The translations under genes and the position numbers were made by a program. From Shewanella pneumatophori (lineage in GTDB: Bacteria > Pseudomonadota > Gammaproteobacteria > Enterobacterales > Shewanellaceae), in the NCBI RefSeq assembly GCF_023283895.1, contig NZ_JAKILB010000004.1:186001-250000 (forward strand): a DNA stretch of 64,000 bases. The letters run 5' to 3'. Under the pieces are notes generated by a model. That model searched no databases and had not been told where the DNA came from. It was given only the letters and a program-made list of their open reading frames with translations. Below are positions 9,186-18,683 of the stretch, one piece after another. Every line of letters begins with the position of its first letter. Positions within the stretch are counted from its first letter, which is position 1.

Positions 9186-10559
9186 TTAGCCTCTGTTTTT
9201 CTTAAACCAAGCTTCAAAGCTTGAGTTGGGGGCTACCGGTAATTCGCGGTATTTACCCCATGCGCCAGAAAAAGGTTTCAATAAACTGCCCGGCAGTATT
9301 TTTAGCGCAGTGCGCGCCATGCTCATCGAGCAATTTAGTGCTGTTTCACTGGCCATAAACTTACCCACAAGCGGCATATAGCTGGCTTTACCATAAGGTA
9401 ATTTACCCGCTTCGGCTTTTAGTCGGCGGTGATGATGGATGATTTTGTCTAGCGGCACTTTAGTAGGGCATACATAAGAGCAGCTGCCACATAAAGTACA
9501 GGCCCAAGGAATAGAGTTGGTGTCATCACTTTTCGCGCCTATTGCAATGCCAATCGGCCCGGGAATGGTGTAGTTATAGCTGTAACCACCAGAGCGGCGA
9601 TATACAGGACAAGTATTTAAGCAACCACCACAGCGAATGCACTTAAGCGATTCTGCTAATATTTTGTCTTTGAGCATATCGGTACGGCCGTTATCGACAA
9701 TAATCACATGCATCTCGCCGCCGTCTTGTGGACCACGGTAAAACGAGCTGTAAGTGGTGATTGGCTGGCCAGTGGCATTTCTGGCAAGCGTGCGCAGCAG
9801 TACAGCAGCGCTATCAATATTTGGCACTATCTTGTCTATGCCCATCGAGTGCAGTTGCAGCTTAGGTAGGTTAGCGCCCATGTCGGCGTTACCTTCGTTG
9901 GTGCACACGACTACAGCACCTTTATCGGCAATAGCCATGTTCACTCCCGTCATGGCTGCATCGGCCGACAAGAATTGTTCACGCAGATGTGCACGGGCGG
10001 CGCGGGTAAGATAAAGAGGGTCTGAAGCGCCAGCGTCGGTACCCAATTTTGCGTGGAATAGCTCGCCGACTTCCTCTTTTTTCAAGTGAATTGCAGGTAC
10101 AACAATGTGCGATGGTGGCTGGCCTGCTAGCTGAATAATGCGTTCACCTAAATCGGTATCAATGACTTCAATGCCATGCTGCTCCAAATAGGGATTCATA
10201 TGGCACTCTTCGGTGAGCATGGATTTAGATTTAACCAGCTTTTTGACCTGATGCTTAGCTAAAATCTCATGCACGATACGGTTGTGCTCAGCGCCATCTT
10301 TAGCCCAGTGGACGTGAATATTGTTAATTAAGCAATTTTGTTCAAACTCTTCTAAATACTGCGCTAAATTGGTCAGGGTATGCAGTTTCATCTCTGAGCC
10401 TATTTGGCGCAGTTGTTCCCACTCCGGTAGGCTGCCAGCTGCGCGGTCGCGTTTTTCGCGTAACATCCAAAGTGCTTTCGAGTGCCAATCAACCCGCGAT
10501 TCATCTTTACAAAAGATCTCCGCTTTTTGAGCATGTACAGCTGATGTTGAACTAGACAT
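9186..10559 (-). CDS. lldF: L-lactate dehydrogenase iron-sulfur subunit LldF (LutB family)
   Basis: This 457-residue protein joins an N-terminal LUD domain (with NEGNADMGANLP near the middle) to a ferredoxin-like C-terminus. The C-terminus has two cysteine clusters, CIRCGGCLNTCP and CTLCGSCSYVCP, which ligate two 4Fe-4S centres. A LutB C-terminal domain ends in a KKNRG tail. The start at 10559 (MSSSTSAVHAQ) has AGGAG six bases upstream; the longer frame back to 10658 would run inside lldE. Electrons from L-lactate are thought to pass through these clusters toward the quinone pool. It lies eight bases after lldE and four before lldG. Confidence 0.94.
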   Translation of the reverse strand: MSSSTSAVHAQKAEIFCKDESRVDWHSKALWMLREKRDRAAGSLPEWEQLRQIGSEMKLHTLTNLAQYLEEFEQNCLINNIHVHWAKDGAEHNRIVHEILAKHQVKKLVKSKSMLTEECHMNPYLEQHGIEVIDTDLGERIIQLAGQPPSHIVVPAIHLKKEEVGELFHAKLGTDAGASDPLYLTRAARAHLREQFLSADAAMTGVNMAIADKGAVVVCTNEGNADMGANLPKLQLHSMGIDKIVPNIDSAAVLLRTLARNATGQPITTYSSFYRGPQDGGEMHVIIVDNGRTDMLKDKILAESLKCIRCGGCLNTCPVYRRSGGYSYNYTIPGPIGIAIGAKSDDTNSIPWACTLCGSCSYVCPTKVPLDKIIHHHRRLKAEAGKLPYGKASYMPLVGKFMASETALNCSMSMARTALKILPGSLLKPFSGAWGKYRELPVAPNSSFEAWFKKNRG

Positions 10560-10567
10560 ATAAACTC

Positions 10568-11311
10568 CTAAAGCGCAGCGTTGATGATTTGAGCAATATG
10601 ACGAGTTGCAATTGGCAGTTTCTGCCTTCTCACCATGCCATCGATATGTAATAAGCAAGATGGATCAAAACCTACGGCATAAGCGGCGCCAGTCTCGGCG
10701 TGAGCTTGCGCTTTATCTTTACCCATTTTCGCCGATACAGCGCCTTCATCGAGCGCAAAAGTCCCACCGAAGCCGCAGCATTCATCGCGTCTGTCTGGAT
10801 AGACAATTTCAATCTCAGGAATGGCGGCCAGTACCGCTTCAAATTTGTTGATTCGTGGGCCCATTTGTTCACTCGGAGTGGCTAAATCCAGCATACGAAT
10901 ACCGTGACAGCTCATTTGCAGGCTGATCTTGTGCGGGAAGGGTTTGCTAAATGCAGGAATAGGAGAAACATCGTGCAGAAATTCGGTTAACTCATAGAGC
11001 TTGTCTATTACAGCTTGGGCTTCAGGGCTTGAGTCAAACTCATGAAAGTTCTCTTTGGCGGCAACTAGACAAGAAGCTGCAGGGCAGACGATGGCGTCGC
11101 ACTCAACACCTTTAAAGGCGTTTAGTAGCTTTAAGGTGGTTTTTTTGGCTTCGTTGTAACAACCTGAGTTAGTCATTGGCTGGCCACAACATGTTTGTCC
11201 TTGCGGCAAGATAACTTGGTGACCAAGTTTTTCGAGTAACTCTAAGGTTGCTATCCCAACCTCTGGCATCATTTGATTGACTAGACATGGAATGAAAAGG
11301 GCTATCTTCAT
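10568..11311 (-). CDS. lldE: L-lactate dehydrogenase subunit LldE (LutA family, CCG domains)
   Basis: This 247-residue protein is made of two cysteine-rich CCG repeats: CLVNQMM...QTCCGQPMTNSG in the first half and SCHGIRM...DECCGFGGTFA in the second. Such repeats, as in GlpC and heterodisulfide reductase, bind Fe-S centres. The start at 11311 (MKIALFIPCL) fits the family N-terminus and has GAGAG upstream; a longer in-frame start at 11341 lacks support. A 387-base gap separates it from dld-II upstream, so lldEFG may have its own promoter besides read-through from lldP. Confidence 0.93.
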   Translation of the reverse strand: MKIALFIPCLVNQMMPEVGIATLELLEKLGHQVILPQGQTCCGQPMTNSGCYNEAKKTTLKLLNAFKGVECDAIVCPAASCLVAAKENFHEFDSSPEAQAVIDKLYELTEFLHDVSPIPAFSKPFPHKISLQMSCHGIRMLDLATPSEQMGPRINKFEAVLAAIPEIEIVYPDRRDECCGFGGTFALDEGAVSAKMGKDKAQAHAETGAAYAVGFDPSCLLHIDGMVRRQKLPIATRHIAQIINAAL

Positions 11312-11698
11312 TGTGTTTCTCTCATCTATTCGGGCTGACATTATTAGCGATTTTTAAGCGGCGAAAATGGCCGTAAAAAGTAACCGCAAAAAGTCCGGCT
11401 CGATGAGCAGACTTTTAAACGTGTTATTCGCCTTTATTTATTGTTCAAATATAGGCCGATAACCCTGTAAAAAGTAGTGCTAATTTAGCAAATAAAGTGA
11501 GTGATTTTTGCAAAAATGAAAATAGATTATCTGTTTGTATTATATGGGGAATCTTTTGTTTTTAGGGTTTAGTTATGGTGAGGTGTCTAAAAATGGGTAA
11601 TCGAGTAAGGGGCGAGCTGAAGCTTTATTTGAGCGAAGAAGATTAGGGGCAAGATTTGCCCCTAACCGGAGGTTGATACGCTTATTTTACTTAGGTTA
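11312..11698. other. gap between dld-II and lldE: hairpin and likely lldE promoter region
   Basis: No gene is visible in these 387 bases. A perfect 10-bp inverted repeat (TTAGGGGCAA, GAT, TTGCCCCTAA) at 11643-11665 lies just after the dld-II stop. On the minus strand it is followed only by TCTTCTTCG, so it is a weak terminator or a processing/attenuation hairpin. The AT-rich part nearer lldE (11420-11560) is where a promoter could lie, but I cannot assign boxes. Confidence 0.5.
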
Positions 11699-14518
11699 TC
11701 AACGGGTACACTCTTCTAACAGATACGCGAGGTGACGATAAGAAATGCCACTGTGCTGAGTTAAGCCCACTTCACACATACGGTTGGCATAGTAGCCTTC
11801 GTTAACATCCACAGGAATGAGCTTTTTAATGTTACGTAGGGCACTGGCATTAATTTCTGGTTTATAAAGACCTTTTTCACCGGCGTAACCACAGCAATCA
11901 ATACCTGCTGGGCGAACGGTTTGTTGACTACAAGCCGCAATAATCGCCTCCATTTTTGGTTCTAGCTGCATTTTGCGTGCACTACAGCCTAAGTGCAGGG
12001 CAACGGCTGGTTTTTTGCGATTGATGGTGAGCTTATCAAGCAGTTTGTCATGGATGAAATCCACCATATCGACAATTTCAACTTTATCGGTTAGAGATTT
12101 ATCACCCGCTAGCGTGCGGTAAGTACACGACAGTGCATCAATAATTACCGGCAGTTTGCCTCCCTGAGTCATGGCGGCTACCGCTTCAATCAGCTCTTTG
12201 CGTTTAGCATCGGCGTTTTTAAAGTCGCCTTTTGATTCCCACATTTGCCCGCAGCACAGATCTCGAGTTTTCTCTGGGGTGACAACGTTATAACCAGAGC
12301 GCTCAAGTAAGGTGACCACCACTTCAGGTAAGCTGCGGTTATCGGGATCTTTTGGCGTAGGGCCAAAAGTACGGCCACCACAAGCAGGAAAATAGACCAC
12401 GGTTTCTTGACCTGGTATTGGCGCTCTAAGTGTTGGCAGTTTGCCACCTTTTGGAAAATCTGGGTTCCAATAAGGCACCTCTTTGCTGATTACCCGGCCC
12501 GCTTTCATTATTGCGCCAGTAATTGCACTGCCGGTAATTTTGTGGACTGTGCCAAGGGCATTAAATCCTGTGCTAATGACTTGGTTTACAGCGCCAAAAT
12601 GCTTGGCTTGAAAATCCAAAACCTTTTGTTCAGTGGTGCTGATGTAAGGCGTTCTGAGTTTGCGTACCAGGTTGCCCATGCTGTTATCAACCGGGCAGGC
12701 GATAGTACAAAGCTGACAGGCCGCGCAGGTATCCACTACGTCATATTTGGCTGCGGCGCGCATTTCACTCGCAGCTTGTTTGTCGCCAGATTGCTCTAGA
12801 CGCTCGATCTCACGCAATGTTGCAATACGTTGACGCGGCGACATATTAAGTGCCGATGTAGGGCAGGTCTTTTCGCAAAAACCACATTCAATACACTTAT
12901 CGACTAAGTCATCGACGACAGGGCAAGGTTTGATATTTTTAACGTGAATTTGTTCATCGTCATTAAGAATAACCCCAGGGTTTAATAATCCTTCTGGGTC
13001 AAAGATCTGCTTAATACGCTTCATTAAGGTATAAGCATCGCTTCCCCATTCCATTTCAACAAAAGGTGCCACTGCGCGGCCTGTACCGTGCTCGGCTTTC
13101 ATTGAACCGTCGTACTTATTAATCACCATTTCGGCCACGTCTTGCATAAAGGCGTGGAAGCGCTCGATGTCAGCTTGTGAGTTGAATGTTGGCGTGATAA
13201 TGAAGTGGAAATTACCCGCAAGAGCGTGACCGTATATCACCCCTTCAGAGTAATTATGCTTGTGGAATAGTTCAGTTAAATCATTAGCAGCGGCGGCTAA
13301 GTGTTCCAGCTCAAAGGCCACATCTTCAATAATAACTGAGGTGCCTTTAGGACGCTCACCGCCAATAATTGGAAACAAACCTGAGCGCATTGCCCAGTAT
13401 TGGCCAAATACAGCAGGGTCATCACTGAAGGTAATAGGGCGTTCGGTTTCAATATGAGCAAGTTTAGCGATAACGTCTTGGGTATAGCTGTCTAATGTGG
13501 CTTTATCATTGGCGCGGGACTCAATCAATAAGATAGCAGCGCCTTCAGGTAGCTGAGCTAACCATTCTGGCATACCCGCTTTACCGGTTACCGCTTTAAT
13601 AGATGCCCAGTCCAGCAGTTCGGCTGCCGCCACGCTATCGCCAACAATTGGTGGCACGGCGCGAGCAGCGTCTTCCATATTGAAAAATACTGCCATGGCG
13701 GACGCTTTAAAACGCGCTTCATCAACCGTGTTGTAAGTCACTTCTTCAACAAAAGCTAGCGTACCTTCAGCGCCGACAATTAAATGGTTAATTAACTCAA
13801 AAGGATCGCTAAAATCCACTAGTGCATTAAGGCTATAGCCAGTGGTATTTTTAATGGAGAACTTTTTACGAATACGCGCCGCAAGAGTCGTGTTATTAAC
13901 TGTTAACTGCGCCAGTTCAATTAGCTGTTGTAAAAGCTGTGGGTGCGATTGGGTAAAAGCAGCTTTTGATGTTTCACAGCCAGTATCAAGTTCTGTGCCG
14001 TCAGCAAACAGCAATTTTGCAGAGGCAATGGTCTGGTAACTATTTTGCGCGGTACCGCAGCACATACCTGAGGCATTGTTCGAGACTATGCCGCCAATTT
14101 TGGCAGAGGCGAGGGTGGCTGGATCAGGGCCTATCTTTTTATTTAATGGCTTCAATGCCGCATTGGCATCGGCACCAATTACGGCAGTACCTAAAGTGAT
14201 TTGTGAGGCATCTTTGCTAACGGTTAATTTTCGAAAACCATCGTGGCCAAGAATTAACAAAATACCTTCACCAATTGCTTGGCCTGAAAGGCTGGTTCCC
14301 GCAGCGCGAAAAGTCACCGGCGCGCCATAAGTGCGGGCGATAGCTAATGTACGTTTAGCTTGCTCTAAGGTATCGGCGTGCACCACTATTTCAGGCACGA
14401 TTCGAAAGTAACTGGCATCAGTTGACCAAGCAAAACGGCGGACAGGATCATTGGTTGCTGCATTTTCACCGACTTGCTTACGTAAATCTCTTAATACTGC
14501 TTCATAATTAATCGACAT
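11699..14518 (-). CDS. dld: D-lactate dehydrogenase Dld-II, FAD and Fe-S
   Basis: This 939-residue fusion enzyme oxidises D-lactate to pyruvate. Residues 1-270 form the FAD-binding PCMH domain (TFRAAGTSLSGQAIGEG, IGGIVSNNASGMCCG). About 270-510 is the FAD-oxidase C domain, ending at FDPEGLLNPGVIL. Two 4Fe-4S clusters follow (CIECGFCEKTCP and CAACQLCTIACP). The C-terminal third holds CCG motifs (CCGQMWESKG, CCGYAGEKG), like the glycolate oxidase GlcDF fusion. The architecture matches the Dld-II enzyme of Shewanella, which differs from E. coli Dld. It lies between lldP (109 bases upstream) and lldEFG. Confidence 0.93.
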   Translation of the reverse strand: MSINYEAVLRDLRKQVGENAATNDPVRRFAWSTDASYFRIVPEIVVHADTLEQAKRTLAIARTYGAPVTFRAAGTSLSGQAIGEGILLILGHDGFRKLTVSKDASQITLGTAVIGADANAALKPLNKKIGPDPATLASAKIGGIVSNNASGMCCGTAQNSYQTIASAKLLFADGTELDTGCETSKAAFTQSHPQLLQQLIELAQLTVNNTTLAARIRKKFSIKNTTGYSLNALVDFSDPFELINHLIVGAEGTLAFVEEVTYNTVDEARFKASAMAVFFNMEDAARAVPPIVGDSVAAAELLDWASIKAVTGKAGMPEWLAQLPEGAAILLIESRANDKATLDSYTQDVIAKLAHIETERPITFSDDPAVFGQYWAMRSGLFPIIGGERPKGTSVIIEDVAFELEHLAAAANDLTELFHKHNYSEGVIYGHALAGNFHFIITPTFNSQADIERFHAFMQDVAEMVINKYDGSMKAEHGTGRAVAPFVEMEWGSDAYTLMKRIKQIFDPEGLLNPGVILNDDEQIHVKNIKPCPVVDDLVDKCIECGFCEKTCPTSALNMSPRQRIATLREIERLEQSGDKQAASEMRAAAKYDVVDTCAACQLCTIACPVDNSMGNLVRKLRTPYISTTEQKVLDFQAKHFGAVNQVISTGFNALGTVHKITGSAITGAIMKAGRVISKEVPYWNPDFPKGGKLPTLRAPIPGQETVVYFPACGGRTFGPTPKDPDNRSLPEVVVTLLERSGYNVVTPEKTRDLCCGQMWESKGDFKNADAKRKELIEAVAAMTQGGKLPVIIDALSCTYRTLAGDKSLTDKVEIVDMVDFIHDKLLDKLTINRKKPAVALHLGCSARKMQLEPKMEAIIAACSQQTVRPAGIDCCGYAGEKGLYKPEINASALRNIKKLIPVDVNEGYYANRMCEVGLTQHSGISYRHLAYLLEECTR

Positions 14519-14548
14519 TAACTTTTCTCACACACTTAATTTGGGTGA

Positions 14549-14576
14549 ACAAAGCCGCTGCTCATGCGGCTTTTCG
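14549..14576 (-). terminator. hairpin between lldP and dld-II, possible attenuator
   Basis: The inverted repeat AAAGCCGC / GCGGCTTTT has a 7-base loop. In the direction of the operon it is followed by TTTG only, so partial termination that lowers dld-lldEFG relative to lldP is more likely than a full stop. Confidence 0.45.
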
Positions 14577-14627
14577 ATATTATTATTCTGTTTTTAATTT
14601 ATATTGCTTGGTATAGGGCTTTGGTGA

Positions 14628-16271
14628 TTAAAATCCGCCCCAAAGCGCCGCAATCGTACCCGCGACTAAAGCATAGCCTAAGGCGACTGGCATAGTTTTA
14701 CGGATGATCTCTGATTCACGCCCTGCCATGCCAACAACCGTTGCCGCAGCGACAACATTCATTACACACATCATGTTACCTGCGTTAGCGCCAATGCCCT
14801 GCATAGCTAGAATAAGTGCATGGTTAGCACCAATATTGTCGGCAACGCTATATTGCAGCCCTGAGAACATCATGTTTGAGAAGGTGGCAGAGCCAGAAAG
14901 GAATGCGCCAAATATGCCAACAATCGGTGAGACCCATGCCCAGACAGCGCCCATACTGCTAGCCAAGGTATCAGCAAGTGCCACAGGCATAGAGGCTAAA
15001 CCGGATGCATTTTCGCCAGAGTTAAGAAAGATTTTGACCATAGGCACTGATGCGCCAAGGGAGATAATTGTTGGCACCATAGATTTACATGATACCGAGA
15101 TAGACTCTTTTATCGCAGGAGACTTCATTCTAAATAGGAAGAAACCTAAAAAGCATACCAGCACAAAGAATGCACCTGGCGCATACAGGGTCGCAAAGCC
15201 AGCTTTTAGCTCTGTCCCCAGCAATCCGCTCCAGCTGATATTAAAGCTAGATAACCAAGCTTTAAGTGGTGCAACGGTGCGAGATAGTACTAACAACGCC
15301 GCCATAATTAAGTAAGGCGACCATGCTGCTAGCTGCGAAAACTTAACATCAGTATCTAGCTCTTGACGCGCTTGACCATCATTTGCAGCAAAATCATTCC
15401 ATTGCTGCTTTGGTAATAAGTAACCTTTCTTGGCGACTGGAATAACAAGAGCCATGCCCACAAGCGCGCCAATCACTGACGGAAATTCAGGGCCAGCAAA
15501 GTAGTTAATCAACCAAGCTGGAACGGTAAAGGCAAGGCCTGCAAATAGGGCAAACTTCCAAATAGCTAAACCCTCTTTAAACGATTTATTACGGCCAAAG
15601 AAACCAGTTAGTATTGCCACCATCACTAGCGGAATAAGTGTCCCGGTAAATAGATCAATGGTGATCATATGCATAGCAATAAATTGCGCGAAATCAGCAA
15701 AGCTGCCGCCATGTTGCGCTATTTGCTCGGCGGCCATATTGGTACCGCCTTGGGTTAACCCTTGCTCAATACCAAATAGTACAGGTAGGCCAATAGCACC
15801 AAACGATACAGCAGTAGAGTCAGCGATAAGCGCAACAACTGCCGCTGCAATAGGTGGCACACCCAGCAGTACTAAAAGCGGTGCACCAATTGCGGCTGGG
15901 GTGCCAAAGCCTGCCGAACCTTCAATAAATGAGCCGAATAGCCAACAGATGATAATCACCTGTACGCGAGCGTCACCACTAATGTTGGTAAAGCCTGCGC
16001 GAATGGTGTCCATTGCTCCTGAGTATTTAAGGGTATTAAGTAAGAACACTGCACCGAAAATAATCGTCAGTGGAGTTATCGCTGACAATAAGCCCTCCAC
16101 AACTGAGGCGGCTAAAAAGGTGGTGTCCATTTGCCAGATAAATACAGCTGCAAGGCCGGTAAACACCATAGATATTGGCATTGCCCTCGATGCAGGCATT
16201 CGCAAGAGGACGAGAAACAGCATTACGCTGATGATTGGAGTTAAGCTGGCGAGTAGTTGAATAAAGGTCAT
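14628..16271 (-). CDS. lldP: L-lactate permease
   Basis: This 547-residue transporter of the LctP family has about 12-14 hydrophobic segments. Conserved segments include [19 protein letters not shown] (about 117-135), [12 protein letters not shown], and near the C-terminus [20 protein letters not shown] and [18 protein letters not shown]. These are signature regions of LldP/GlcA lactate and glycolate:H+ symporters. It is the first gene of the lactate unit; the 735-base region upstream carries CRP-type sites. The enzymes for both lactate isomers follow directly, which fixes the substrate as lactate with good confidence. Confidence 0.93.
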   Translation of the reverse strand: MTFIQLLASLTPIISVMLFLVLLRMPASRAMPISMVFTGLAAVFIWQMDTTFLAASVVEGLLSAITPLTIIFGAVFLLNTLKYSGAMDTIRAGFTNISGDARVQVIIICWLFGSFIEGSAGFGTPAAIGAPLLVLLGVPPIAAAVVALIADSTAVSFGAIGLPVLFGIEQGLTQGGTNMAAEQIAQHGGSFADFAQFIAMHMITIDLFTGTLIPLVMVAILTGFFGRNKSFKEGLAIWKFALFAGLAFTVPAWLINYFAGPEFPSVIGALVGMALVIPVAKKGYLLPKQQWNDFAANDGQARQELDTDVKFSQLAAWSPYLIMAALLVLSRTVAPLKAWLSSFNISWSGLLGTELKAGFATLYAPGAFFVLVCFLGFFLFRMKSPAIKESISVSCKSMVPTIISLGASVPMVKIFLNSGENASGLASMPVALADTLASSMGAVWAWVSPIVGIFGAFLSGSATFSNMMFSGLQYSVADNIGANHALILAMQGIGANAGNMMCVMNVVAAATVVGMAGRESEIIRKTMPVALGYALVAGTIAALWGGF

Positions 16272-16384
16272 GCTTGCCTCGTTTGTTTTGAGTGGCGTAC
16301 TTTTTCGTAGCTACCTAAACCGCTTTGAAGTTCTAGTTATGATCGGCAGCGTGTGTACTAAACGGCATATGGGATTTAACAAAG

Positions 16385-16398
16385 ATGATCTGGATCAT
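16385..16398. promoter_or_regulatory. palindromic operator candidate upstream of lldP
   Basis: ATGATC-TG-GATCAT is a perfect 6+6 inverted repeat, 114 bases upstream of the lldP start and 33 bases from the CRP-type site. Its symmetry and position suggest a repressor or activator site, possibly for a lactate-responsive regulator. Which protein binds it is unknown. Confidence 0.45.
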
Positions 16399-16430
16399 AT
16401 TGATACCCGATTGACTTAGATAATGCCATT

Positions 16431-16446
16431 TGTGAGATCCATCACA
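16431..16446. promoter_or_regulatory. CRP-type site upstream of lldP
   Basis: TGTGA-GATCCA-TCACA is an exact match to the CRP consensus TGTGA-N6-TCACA. It is centred about 167 bases upstream of the lldP start codon. In Shewanella CRP governs many respiratory and carbon genes. Confidence 0.75.
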
Positions 16447-16645
16447 ATTGCCTGCTTTGCGCTTATGTGATCTTGATCGCTATTCATTGAGTGCTAAATG
16501 TTGCCTAGGTGGTGGTTTTGCTTGCAAAAGCTAAAAAATGGATGAGAAGCTAAAAATTTGTAGCTATTTTGGCGCCAAATCGTGTTGGTTTGATCTAAAT
16601 GTTTCATTAACGATAGAAAGTAAATACGCGAGCGCTCAATTCCGG

Positions 16646-16661
16646 CGTGATCCGTGTCACG
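16646..16661. promoter_or_regulatory. second CRP-type site
   Basis: CGTGA-TCCGTG-TCACG retains the essential GTGA-N6-TCAC core. It is centred about 382 bases upstream of lldP, so it is either auxiliary or serves an unseen transcript. Confidence 0.5.
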
Positions 16662-16852
16662 CTGCTGTTTGGTGTAAATATATCAAATTGGACATATTAT
16701 TTTTAAGTCACTGTTTTATATTAGTTGTTTCTTTATATTTGTTAGCTAAGTTAGATTGGGCTGTAATGGCTTTATATTTTACTGCAGAGGAGATTGGTTT
16801 GTAGATAACAGCCTGTGGCTGAAATTTACAGAACAAAAGCAGGAGAGGAAAT

Positions 16853-16885
16853 AAACCGACAATAATTGCTTATTGTCGGTTTTGT
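16853..16885 (-). terminator. terminator-like hairpin downstream of nadK
   Basis: AAACCGACAATAA / TTATTGTCGGTTT is a 13-bp stem with a 3-4 base loop (AT-TGC region). It lies about 120 bases beyond the nadK stop. The + side ends in GGTTTTGTTT and the - side in TTTATTTCC, so either direction could use it. Confidence 0.5.
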
Positions 16886-17006
16886 TTGGCTTAGGATTAG
16901 CGCCTTAGTGTAGGTTACCATTTGTGTTGAGTTTTTTGGCAATATTCAAATATCGCAAATGCTTTAGCCCGCTTATCTATAATGTTCATCGGCTAAATAA
17001 GCAGTA

Positions 17007-17885
17007 TTAGAATAACTTACTTCCCCAGCCAAGTTTAGTCCGCAATACGTGGAAGTAGTTATGGCCTTTAGGGTGTACGAGTCTTAAGGTTTCTTCACTG
17101 CGCTTAATGATGATCTCATCGCCAGGTAATACAGACAGATGCACGTGACCATCACAGCTTACTTCAAGGTTATCGCCGTTATGAGGCGACACTTTGAGCT
17201 TAATAATACTGGCGGCATCAACCACTATCGGTCTGCATGAAAGCGTATGCGGGAACATGGGGACTAAAATCATCGCCGCTAGATTAGGCGTTAAGATCGC
17301 GCCGCCAGCAGATAAAGAATACGCTGTTGAACCGGTAGGCGTTGAAATAATCATACCATCGGCACGTTGGCTGTACATGAATTTGTCATCGATATAGACT
17401 TCAAACTCAATCATATGAGCAATTTTACCCGGGTGAAGCACTGCTTCGTTTACTGCTGTATTGCTAGATTTTAGTTCGCCATGGCGATGCACTTCTGCTT
17501 CAAGCAAAAAACGCTGTTCGATTTCAAATTCACCTTCGAGTACTTTTGATAGCGCTTCTTCGAATGAATCTGGTGGTAAGTCTGTTAAAAAGCCTAAGTT
17601 GCCACGGTTAACACCAATAACGCCGATATTAAATCTAGCGAGTACACGAGCAGCGCCAAGCATATTACCGTCACCACCAACTACAATGGCTAAATCGCAT
17701 TGTTTGCCGATCTCTAATAAGTCGACTGACTGTGCGAGTGGGCCGAGCTCTCCGGCGACTCTTTCTTCAACGAGTATTTTGTAACCTTGCATGCTCAGCC
17801 AATGGTGTAACCTTTTCAGGGTCTGAGTCGTCCCTTTATGGTTAGGTTTACCGATTAGACCAATTGTGTGAAACGTATTGCTCAT
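17007..17885 (-). CDS. nadK: NAD kinase
   Basis: This 292-residue enzyme phosphorylates NAD to NADP using ATP. The [11 protein letters not shown] motif (Gly70 onward) and the [13 protein letters not shown] segment form the active site with its Asp. [18 protein letters not shown] is the second conserved NAD-binding block. The length is normal for proteobacterial NadK. It is divergent from grpE, with about 100 bases between the two starts, the same arrangement as in other gammaproteobacteria. Confidence 0.96.
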   Translation of the reverse strand: MSNTFHTIGLIGKPNHKGTTQTLKRLHHWLSMQGYKILVEERVAGELGPLAQSVDLLEIGKQCDLAIVVGGDGNMLGAARVLARFNIGVIGVNRGNLGFLTDLPPDSFEEALSKVLEGEFEIEQRFLLEAEVHRHGELKSSNTAVNEAVLHPGKIAHMIEFEVYIDDKFMYSQRADGMIISTPTGSTAYSLSAGGAILTPNLAAMILVPMFPHTLSCRPIVVDAASIIKLKVSPHNGDNLEVSCDGHVHLSVLPGDEIIIKRSEETLRLVHPKGHNYFHVLRTKLGWGSKLF

Positions 17886-17911
17886 AATTTATGTTAGATC
17901 CAGCTTTAGGC

Positions 17912-17940
17912 CTTGAAACCTTAAATTTGATCCCCATAAT
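17912..17940 (+). promoter_or_regulatory. sigma-32 heat-shock promoter of grpE
   Basis: CTTGAAA (17912-17918), a 13-base spacer, and CCCCATAAT (17932-17940) match the RpoH consensus CTTGAAA-N13-17-CCCCATNT almost perfectly. The element ends 45 bases before the grpE start. Confidence 0.9.
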
Positions 17941-17985
17941 ATGCCCAGAGCATGCAGAAACAAAGCATTTTTAGCTGGAGCAAAA

Positions 17986-18588
17986 ATGAGCAACGAAACA
18001 AACAAAGCACAAGATAACCAAGTTGAAGAGATCGTCGAAGGCGAATTGCTTAACGAAAATGGCGCAGAAGCGACTGATGAAGCCTCTTTAATGGATGAGC
18101 TTACCCAAGCTAATTTCCGTGTTGAAGAGCTAGAAAAAGCTTTGCAAGAAGCTGAAGCTAAAGTTGATGCGCAAAAAGATTCAGTGATCCGCGCAGCGGC
18201 TGAAGTAGACAACATTCGTCGTCGTTCAGCTATGGATGTAGAAAAAGCGCACAAGTTTGCTTTAGAAAAGTTCATCAACGAATTACTACCTGTATTAGAT
18301 AACATGGAGCGTGCTCTGCAAGGTACAGACGCAGAAGCTGAAGCGACTAAAGCTATCTATGAAGGTGTTGAACTAACGGCTAAGAGTTTTGTTAGCACTG
18401 TAGAGAAGTTTGGTTTAGTTCAAGTTGATCCACAAGGTGATGCATTTAACCCAGAGCTTCACCAAGCGATTGGCATGCAGCCAAGTGCTGACTTCCCTGC
18501 AAACACAGTAATGATGGTTATGCAGAAAGGTTACACATTGAATGAGCGTCTACTGCGCCCTGCAATGGTAATGGTTTCACAAGGCTAA
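17986..18588 (+). CDS. grpE: GrpE, nucleotide exchange factor of DnaK
   Basis: This is a 200-residue cochaperone that releases ADP from DnaK. An acidic N-terminus leads into a long coiled coil (about 40-85), then the conserved [19 protein letters not shown] helix. The C-terminal beta wing contains [19 protein letters not shown] and the closing [17 protein letters not shown]. The start at 17986 is preferred over 17941 because GGAG lies eight bases upstream and the earlier ATG falls right after the sigma-32 -10 box. It has its own heat-shock promoter and terminator and is not next to dnaK. Confidence 0.96.
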   Translation: MSNETNKAQDNQVEEIVEGELLNENGAEATDEASLMDELTQANFRVEELEKALQEAEAKVDAQKDSVIRAAAEVDNIRRRSAMDVEKAHKFALEKFINELLPVLDNMERALQGTDAEAEATKAIYEGVELTAKSFVSTVEKFGLVQVDPQGDAFNPELHQAIGMQPSADFPANTVMMVMQKGYTLNERLLRPAMVMVSQG

Positions 18589-18642
18589 TCTTAGCGATTA
18601 AATACGTTGATGCTTTTGATTTAAATGAAAAGCATCAAACAT

Positions 18643-18673
18643 AAAAAAGGACTGCCTAGGCAGTCCTTTTTTT
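18643..18673. terminator. bidirectional terminator between grpE and dxs
   Basis: AAAAAAGGACTGCC-TA-GGCAGTCCTTTTTTT is a near-perfect palindrome with A and T runs on both flanks. It serves the two convergent genes. Confidence 0.93.
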
Positions 18674-18683
18674 CGCTCTCGTA

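Larger units (their letters stand above)
16272..17006. other. control region between lldP and nadK
   Basis: These 735 bases hold no convincing gene. An 88-codon frame at 16538-16804 has no ribosome site and an unnatural composition. The region contains a palindrome (16385-16398), a perfect CRP-type site (16431-16446), a second GTGA-N6-TCAC site (16646-16661) and a terminator-like hairpin (16853-16885). It serves the divergent lactate operon. nadK reads toward lldP from the other side of grpE's promoter, so the hairpin probably ends nadK transcripts. Confidence 0.6.

Noticed and set aside
14704..15315. 203-codon plus-strand frame inside lldP
   Set aside because: Shadow of a strongly conserved permease gene; no family resemblance.
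16538..16804. 88-codon frame upstream of lldP
   Set aside because: No ribosome site, atypical composition, overlaps a CRP-type site in the control region.
17889..18305. 138-codon minus-strand frame over grpE
   Set aside because: Ser/Ala-rich shadow of the grpE coding sequence; covers the sigma-32 promoter.
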